A DNA stretch of 64,000 bases from contig NZ_CP110383.1 of NCBI RefSeq assembly GCF_026015965.1, positions 186,001 to 250,000 on the forward strand. The letters run 5' to 3'. The position numbers and the translations under genes are program-made. The notes below the pieces were generated by a model. It was not told where the DNA came from, did no database searches, and saw only the letters and a list, made by a program, of their open reading frames with translations. Below are positions 60,075 through 64,000 of the stretch, one piece after another (the first letter of the stretch is position 1; the number at the start of each line of letters is the position of its first letter). The DNA is from Selenomonas sputigena (GTDB lineage: Bacteria; Bacillota; Negativicutes; Selenomonadales; Selenomonadaceae).

Positions 60075-60980
60075 ATGACGAAAGAGAAGGAATTCAATTT
60101 TATCATCGTGACGGGGCTTTCGGGCAGCGGAAAGACGCAGGCGTGCCGCTTTCTGGAAGACCTCGGCTATTTCGTGGTGGACAATCTGCCGCCGGTGTTC
60201 ATCCCGAAATTTGCCGAGCTTTGCCGCCATTCGGCCGAGCATGTGAATCGTGTCGTGCTCGTCGTGGATACGCGTGGGCGCGAGTTCTTCGACACCTTCG
60301 TACATGTGCTTGAAGAGATGGATCAGGCGGGGACGCCCTACGAGATGCTCTTTATGGATGCCTCCGACGAGGCGATCATCCGTCGCTACAAGGAGACGCG
60401 CCGCCGCCATCCGATGGCGGCGAATGCACGCATCTCCGACGGAATTCAGAGGGAACGCCGCCGCTTGGAACCCGTGCGCAACAAGGCGACATACATCATT
60501 GACACATCTGTGTTGAGGAAGGTCGATCTCAAGGAAAAGATCTGGCGTCTCTTTGGCAGTGAGGACGGGCACAAGATGAGCATCAATGTCCTGTCCTTCG
60601 GCTTCAAGTTTGGCATGCCTTTGGACGCCGACATGGTACTCGATGTGCGCTTCCTGCCGAACCCCTTTTATATCGAGGACCTGCGCAGGAAGAGCGGCGC
60701 CGTCCCGGAGGTCGCCGAATACATCGGCAAGTGGCCCGTGACGCAGGAATTCGAGGAGAAGCTCGATGCTATGCTCGATTTTCTCATGCCGCAGTACATC
60801 AAGGAAGGCAAGCCGCAGTTCGTCATCGCCATCGGCTGCACGGGCGGCATGCATCGGAGCGTCTACATTGCCTGTCATATCTATCGTTTCTTGACAGCGC
60901 GCGGCTTCCAGGTGGAGCTTGAGCATCGCGATCTCATGAAGAACGAGGTCGCCGAACACCCGGAGGAACTGCCCGAATAG
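60075..60980 (+). CDS. rapZ: RNase adapter protein RapZ (YvcJ-type P-loop protein)
   Basis: The 301-residue protein has Walker A TGLSGSGKTQA, then LGYFVVDNLPP, VVLVVDTRG, and the C-terminal SFGFKFGMPLDADMVLDVRFLPNPFY and GCTGGMHRSVYIA segments typical of RapZ/YvcJ. E. coli RapZ controls amino-sugar synthesis by guiding RNase E to sRNAs; YvcJ of Firmicutes binds nucleotides and affects competence. It begins the rapZ-yvcK-whiA cluster. ATG 60075 follows GGGGTGG; a GTG three codons earlier is possible. Confidence 0.94.
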   Translation: MTKEKEFNFIIVTGLSGSGKTQACRFLEDLGYFVVDNLPPVFIPKFAELCRHSAEHVNRVVLVVDTRGREFFDTFVHVLEEMDQAGTPYEMLFMDASDEAIIRRYKETRRRHPMAANARISDGIQRERRRLEPVRNKATYIIDTSVLRKVDLKEKIWRLFGSEDGHKMSINVLSFGFKFGMPLDADMVLDVRFLPNPFYIEDLRRKSGAVPEVAEYIGKWPVTQEFEEKLDAMLDFLMPQYIKEGKPQFVIAIGCTGGMHRSVYIACHIYRFLTARGFQVELEHRDLMKNEVAEHPEELPE

Positions 60981-62330
60981 ATGGGCGTCGTTTCGCACCG
61001 TTTTTTTAGGAAAGGGTCGATCGGAAGAATGCACTTATTGAAATGGCTTTATCCGGGCATGCATTTCAAGCGTTGGATGTTCGTGTTCGGTGCGGGCGTC
61101 ATGATGGTCAGCCTGGGTCTCGCCCTCGTCTTCAACTACAAATATCTCGACATCATCGAGGAAGCCATCTTTCGCGCCGTCTATCTATGGCGCGGAAGTT
61201 TCGACTATGTGATCACGACGATCGTCGGCGTCGTCATCGTCGTCCTGGGACTCGCGCTGATGCTCTTTGCAACGCGTTTCGTCATACGTTCCGTCATCAG
61301 CGTGCTCCTGCCCGACAAATCGGAAAAGCTCGTCGACATCATCTATGAGAAGCGCCGCCTCGACAAGGGACCGCAGGTCACGGTCATCGGCGGTGGGCAT
61401 GGACTTTCCGTGCTTCTGCGCGGCATCAAGCAGGCGACGAGCAATGTGACGGCGGTTGTGACGGTCGCCGACGACGGCGGCTCTTCGGGAAGGCTGCGCG
61501 AGGAACTCGGTATCATACCGCCGGGCGATCTCAGGAACTGCCTCGTCGCGCTCGCCGATACGGAACCTCTGATGGAAAAGCTCTTCCAGTACCGCTTCCA
61601 AAACGGCACGGAACTCAAGGGGCACAGCTTCGGCAACCTCTTCATCGCCGCCATGGCGGAGGTCACGGGCGACATGGAAGAGGCGCTGAAGAAGTCGTCG
61701 AAGGTTCTCGCTGTCAAGGGGCGAGTGCTTCCGGCATCGACAGCACACGTGCGGCTCGACGCGGTCATGGAGGACGGCACCCTCGTCGAGGGTGAGTCGC
61801 ATATCCCCGAGGTGCACAAGCACATCCGGCGCGTGAAGCTTTTCCCCGAGCATGTCGAGCCGGTGGAGTCAGCGCTCGCGGCGATCCGCGAGGCGGACGT
61901 CGTGATCTTGGGGCCGGGCAGTCTCTATACGAGCATCATGCCGAATCTCCTCGTCGACGGTGTGGCGGAGGCCTTGAAAAAGAGCCGTGCTCTGAAGATC
62001 TACATCTGCAATGTGCTGACGCAGCCGGGCGAGACGGACGGCTACACGGCTTCCATGCACGCGAAGGCGATTCTCGATCATGCGGGCAGGGGCGCGATCG
62101 ACTACATGCTCGTCAATGCGACGCCGTTGCCACATGGGACGGCGCAGCTTTTGAAGAAGGAGGGCGTCGAACCCGTGGCGATCGATGAGGATGCCGTCAA
62201 CGCGCTCGGCATCGGTGTCGTCAAGGCCGACCTCGTGAATGACGACGATGTTGCGCATCACGATCCAGAAAAGCTCATGAAGAGCGTGATGAAGATGGCG
62301 TACAAACTGCATCCTGGCATCAGCAAGTGA
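60981..62330 (+). CDS. yvcK: YvcK/CofD-like gluconeogenesis factor with N-terminal membrane segments
   Basis: The 449-residue protein has a CofD-like core from about residue 130: VTVIGGGHGLSVLLRGIK, VTVADDGGSSGRLREELG, GHSFGNLFIAAM and ILGPGSLYTSIMPNLLVDG. It binds UDP-sugars and supports envelope growth on gluconeogenic carbon in B. subtilis. Residues 1-120 add two hydrophobic helices absent from B. subtilis YvcK, so this form is probably membrane-tethered. ATG 60981 directly follows the rapZ stop; an ATG at 61029 is an alternative start that keeps both helices. Confidence 0.92.
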   Translation: MGVVSHRFFRKGSIGRMHLLKWLYPGMHFKRWMFVFGAGVMMVSLGLALVFNYKYLDIIEEAIFRAVYLWRGSFDYVITTIVGVVIVVLGLALMLFATRFVIRSVISVLLPDKSEKLVDIIYEKRRLDKGPQVTVIGGGHGLSVLLRGIKQATSNVTAVVTVADDGGSSGRLREELGIIPPGDLRNCLVALADTEPLMEKLFQYRFQNGTELKGHSFGNLFIAAMAEVTGDMEEALKKSSKVLAVKGRVLPASTAHVRLDAVMEDGTLVEGESHIPEVHKHIRRVKLFPEHVEPVESALAAIREADVVILGPGSLYTSIMPNLLVDGVAEALKKSRALKIYICNVLTQPGETDGYTASMHAKAILDHAGRGAIDYMLVNATPLPHGTAQLLKKEGVEPVAIDEDAVNALGIGVVKADLVNDDDVAHHDPEKLMKSVMKMAYKLHPGISK

Positions 62331-62342
62331 GGAGGGACTCCT

Positions 62343-63284
62343 ATGGCGCAGCCATCGTTTTCAGCTGAGGTGAAGAACGATCTCGCGCGTCCCCTCGGGC
62401 GCAAGGCGTGCTGCCGTACGGCTGAACTGGCGGCGCTCCTGCGCATGGGCGCCGTCCTGACGCTCGGGGCGAAGCGTGCCGTCGGACTCGCGTTCACGAC
62501 GGAGAACGCTGCGGTCGCGCGCAAGGCCTTGATGCTCCTCAAAGGTTCGGCGGGCGTCCATACGGAATTGACGGTCAGCCGCTCGCGCCGTCTGAAGAAG
62601 AACAACAGCTACCGCGTGCACGTCCTGCCGTCGCGCGAGGTCGCCGCTCTCATGGAGCGCATGGGTCTCATGCACGGATCGGCGCTCAACATGGGCACGG
62701 ACAGCGCGCTCCTCAAGAGGGCGTGCTGCCGTCAGGCGTACTTGCGCGGCGCCTTCTTGGGCGGCGGCAGCGTCAGCCGCCCGGAGTCTGGCTATCATCT
62801 GGAATTGGTGACGGGGAGCTATTCCTTTGCGGAGCTTCTGCTCTCGCTCCTTCGCACGATGGGGTATCCGGCAGGGCTGACCGACCGCAAGGAAAGCTAC
62901 GTCGTCTACTTGAAGGAAAGCGACGCCATCATTGATTTTTTCTCTCTGCTCGGTGCGGAGAAGGCGGCTGAGGCATTCGAGGTCACGCGCAACTTGAAGG
63001 AAGTCAAGAATCAGGTCAACCGCCTCGTGAACTGCGAGACGGCGAACGTGCAGAAGTCGGTCGATGCCGCCGGCAGACAGATCGCGGCGATTCGCGCACT
63101 GGAGGCGGCGGATGCCGTCGCGGGGCTTTCTGCGGGACTCCGAAAGACGGCAGAGGTGCGCATGGAGCATCCGACGGCGACGCTCGCAGAGCTTGCGGGG
63201 CTTTTGGGCATAGGAAAATCGGGCGTCAATCATCGGTTGCGAAAGCTCGTCGCCTTGGCGGACGGGCAGGAAGGAGGAATCTGA
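62343..63284 (+). CDS. whiA: DNA-binding protein WhiA
   Basis: The 313-residue protein has an N-terminal degenerate LAGLIDADG-like half (FSAEVKNDLAR, CCRTAELAALLRMGAV, CCRQAYLRGAFLGGGSVSRPE) and a C-terminal helix-turn-helix (LAELAGLLGIGKSGVNHRLRKL). WhiA controls cell division genes and chromosome organisation in Firmicutes and Actinobacteria. It completes the conserved rapZ-yvcK-whiA set. The start is preceded by GAGGAGGGAC. Confidence 0.94.
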   Translation: MAQPSFSAEVKNDLARPLGRKACCRTAELAALLRMGAVLTLGAKRAVGLAFTTENAAVARKALMLLKGSAGVHTELTVSRSRRLKKNNSYRVHVLPSREVAALMERMGLMHGSALNMGTDSALLKRACCRQAYLRGAFLGGGSVSRPESGYHLELVTGSYSFAELLLSLLRTMGYPAGLTDRKESYVVYLKESDAIIDFFSLLGAEKAAEAFEVTRNLKEVKNQVNRLVNCETANVQKSVDAAGRQIAAIRALEAADAVAGLSAGLRKTAEVRMEHPTATLAELAGLLGIGKSGVNHRLRKLVALADGQEGGI

Positions 63285-63285
63285 G

Positions 63286-64000
63286 ATGGCAAGGCGCATG
63301 ATCTTGTATGCGGCAGGAATCGTTCTGCTCGTCGTCTTTTCGCTCGCCGTTTACGCGCATTTTCATCCGGCGCAGGGCGTGCTCGTTCTGGAGTATCACC
63401 ATATCGCCGACCACGTGGACGATCCCGAGGGGGCATTGGTGGAGCGCTACTATGTGCCGACGGAGGATTTTGCCGCGCAGCTCGACTATTTGAAGGCCGA
63501 GGGCTACGAGACGATCACCATGCTGGATTTTTCCAAGGCGGCGAAGGGGAAGGGAAATCTTCCCGAAAAGCCTGTGATCGTCACCTTCGATGACGGCTAC
63601 GAGGACAATTACACGCAGGCGCTGCCGCTCCTCGAAGAGCGAGGGATGAAGGGCGAGGTCTACGTGGTCACGAACTTTATCGGCAAGAAGGGCTATCTGA
63701 CGTGGGACGAACTGCGCGACATGCAGCAGCGCGGCATCGAGATCGGCTGCCACACGGCCGACCATCTGCCGCTCGTCGGCCTGTCCCGCGCCGAACAGGA
63801 GGATCAGGTGCGCTTATCGAAGCTGCTCCTGGAGTGGAACGGCATCAAGACGGTGTTCAGCTTCTCCTACCCGAACGGCAGCTGCAATGAAGAGATCGCC
63901 ACTCTTCTGCGCGACAGCAATTATCTGACGGCAGTCACGGGCGATGCGGGGTTCAACACGTTCCAGACTGATCCGATGTTCCTGCAGCGTGTCAACATCC
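63286..64000 (+). CDS. Polysaccharide deacetylase (NodB domain), truncated by window end
   Basis: At least 238 residues are visible with no stop. A signal anchor (about 4-22; MILYAAGIVLLVVFSLAVY) is followed by LVLEYHHIADHV and the NodB metal-site motif TFDDGYEDN, then HTADHLPL supplying the two histidines. Such enzymes remove acetyl groups from peptidoglycan or poly-N-acetylglucosamine on the outer face of the membrane; the family split cannot be settled without the C terminus. The ATG overlaps nothing and follows AAGGAGG one base after the whiA stop. Confidence 0.9.
   Translation, partial: MARRMILYAAGIVLLVVFSLAVYAHFHPAQGVLVLEYHHIADHVDDPEGALVERYYVPTEDFAAQLDYLKAEGYETITMLDFSKAAKGKGNLPEKPVIVTFDDGYEDNYTQALPLLEERGMKGEVYVVTNFIGKKGYLTWDELRDMQQRGIEIGCHTADHLPLVGLSRAEQEDQVRLSKLLLEWNGIKTVFSFSYPNGSCNEEIATLLRDSNYLTAVTGDAGFNTFQTDPMFLQRVNI

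Overview
The window comes from a Gram-negative-type Firmicute, most likely Selenomonas or a close relative in the Negativicutes. This is inferred from three things: the rapZ-yvcK-whiA cluster, an anaerobe's gene set (reverse rubrerythrin, feoAB, a SCIFF/ranthipeptide system), and GC-rich housekeeping genes beside a visibly less GC-rich surface-glycan region. No rRNA, tRNA or CRISPR array was seen.

Region 1 (1-15.8 kb) is a glycosylation island. It holds one truncated and four complete paralogues of very large modular glycosyltransferases, built from a GT2 domain, a StrF-like GT domain, a left-handed beta-helix acyltransferase-like domain and a second GT2 domain. A decayed C-terminal remnant of a further copy follows. 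The array carries an IS110-family element and a glucose-1-phosphate cytidylyltransferase, and ends with two FkbM methyltransferases.

Region 2 (15.9-23.9 kb) is a tightly packed seven-gene operon that looks like an unassigned sugar or cyclitol biosynthesis pathway: DRE-TIM aldolase, SDR, TPP enzyme, VOC protein, sugar-phosphate cyclase, radical SAM/SPASM protein and epimerase. Region 3 (23.9-27.6 kb) has the six-cysteine SCIFF precursor and its radical SAM maturase, separated by a long imperfect palindrome, then another glycosyltransferase.

Region 4 (27.8-32.4 kb) is a D-threonate/four-carbon sugar acid catabolic operon: DeoR regulator, DUF1537 kinase, PdxA2 and GntP permease. Region 5 (32.8-40.9 kb) carries reverse rubrerythrin, the tsaE-tsaB-rimI-tsaD genes for t6A tRNA modification, a zinc-ribbon protein, a flavodoxin behind a nested hairpin that covers its ribosome binding site, and a 2-aminoethylphosphonate branch (transaminase, methyltransferase, phosphonopyruvate decarboxylase) with no PEP mutase in view.

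Region 6 (40.9-55.5 kb) covers metals and respiration: an HMA2-domain operon with a P1B-like ATPase that lacks the CPx motif, a DUF2325 gene with a Fur-box-like promoter, feoAB plus a Cys-rich FeoB partner, class II fumarase, a chemoreceptor, a Nudix hydrolase, and a second small HMA2 operon. A structured RNA-like element of about 100 nt occurs three times: in the feoA leader, in the fumC leader, and as an orphan at 32.5 kb. It is the strongest candidate here for something undescribed.

Region 7 (55.5-64 kb) has a secreted hypothetical protein divergent from a ROK kinase-nagA operon, two HAD phosphatases, rapZ-yvcK-whiA, and the start of a polysaccharide deacetylase gene cut by the window end.
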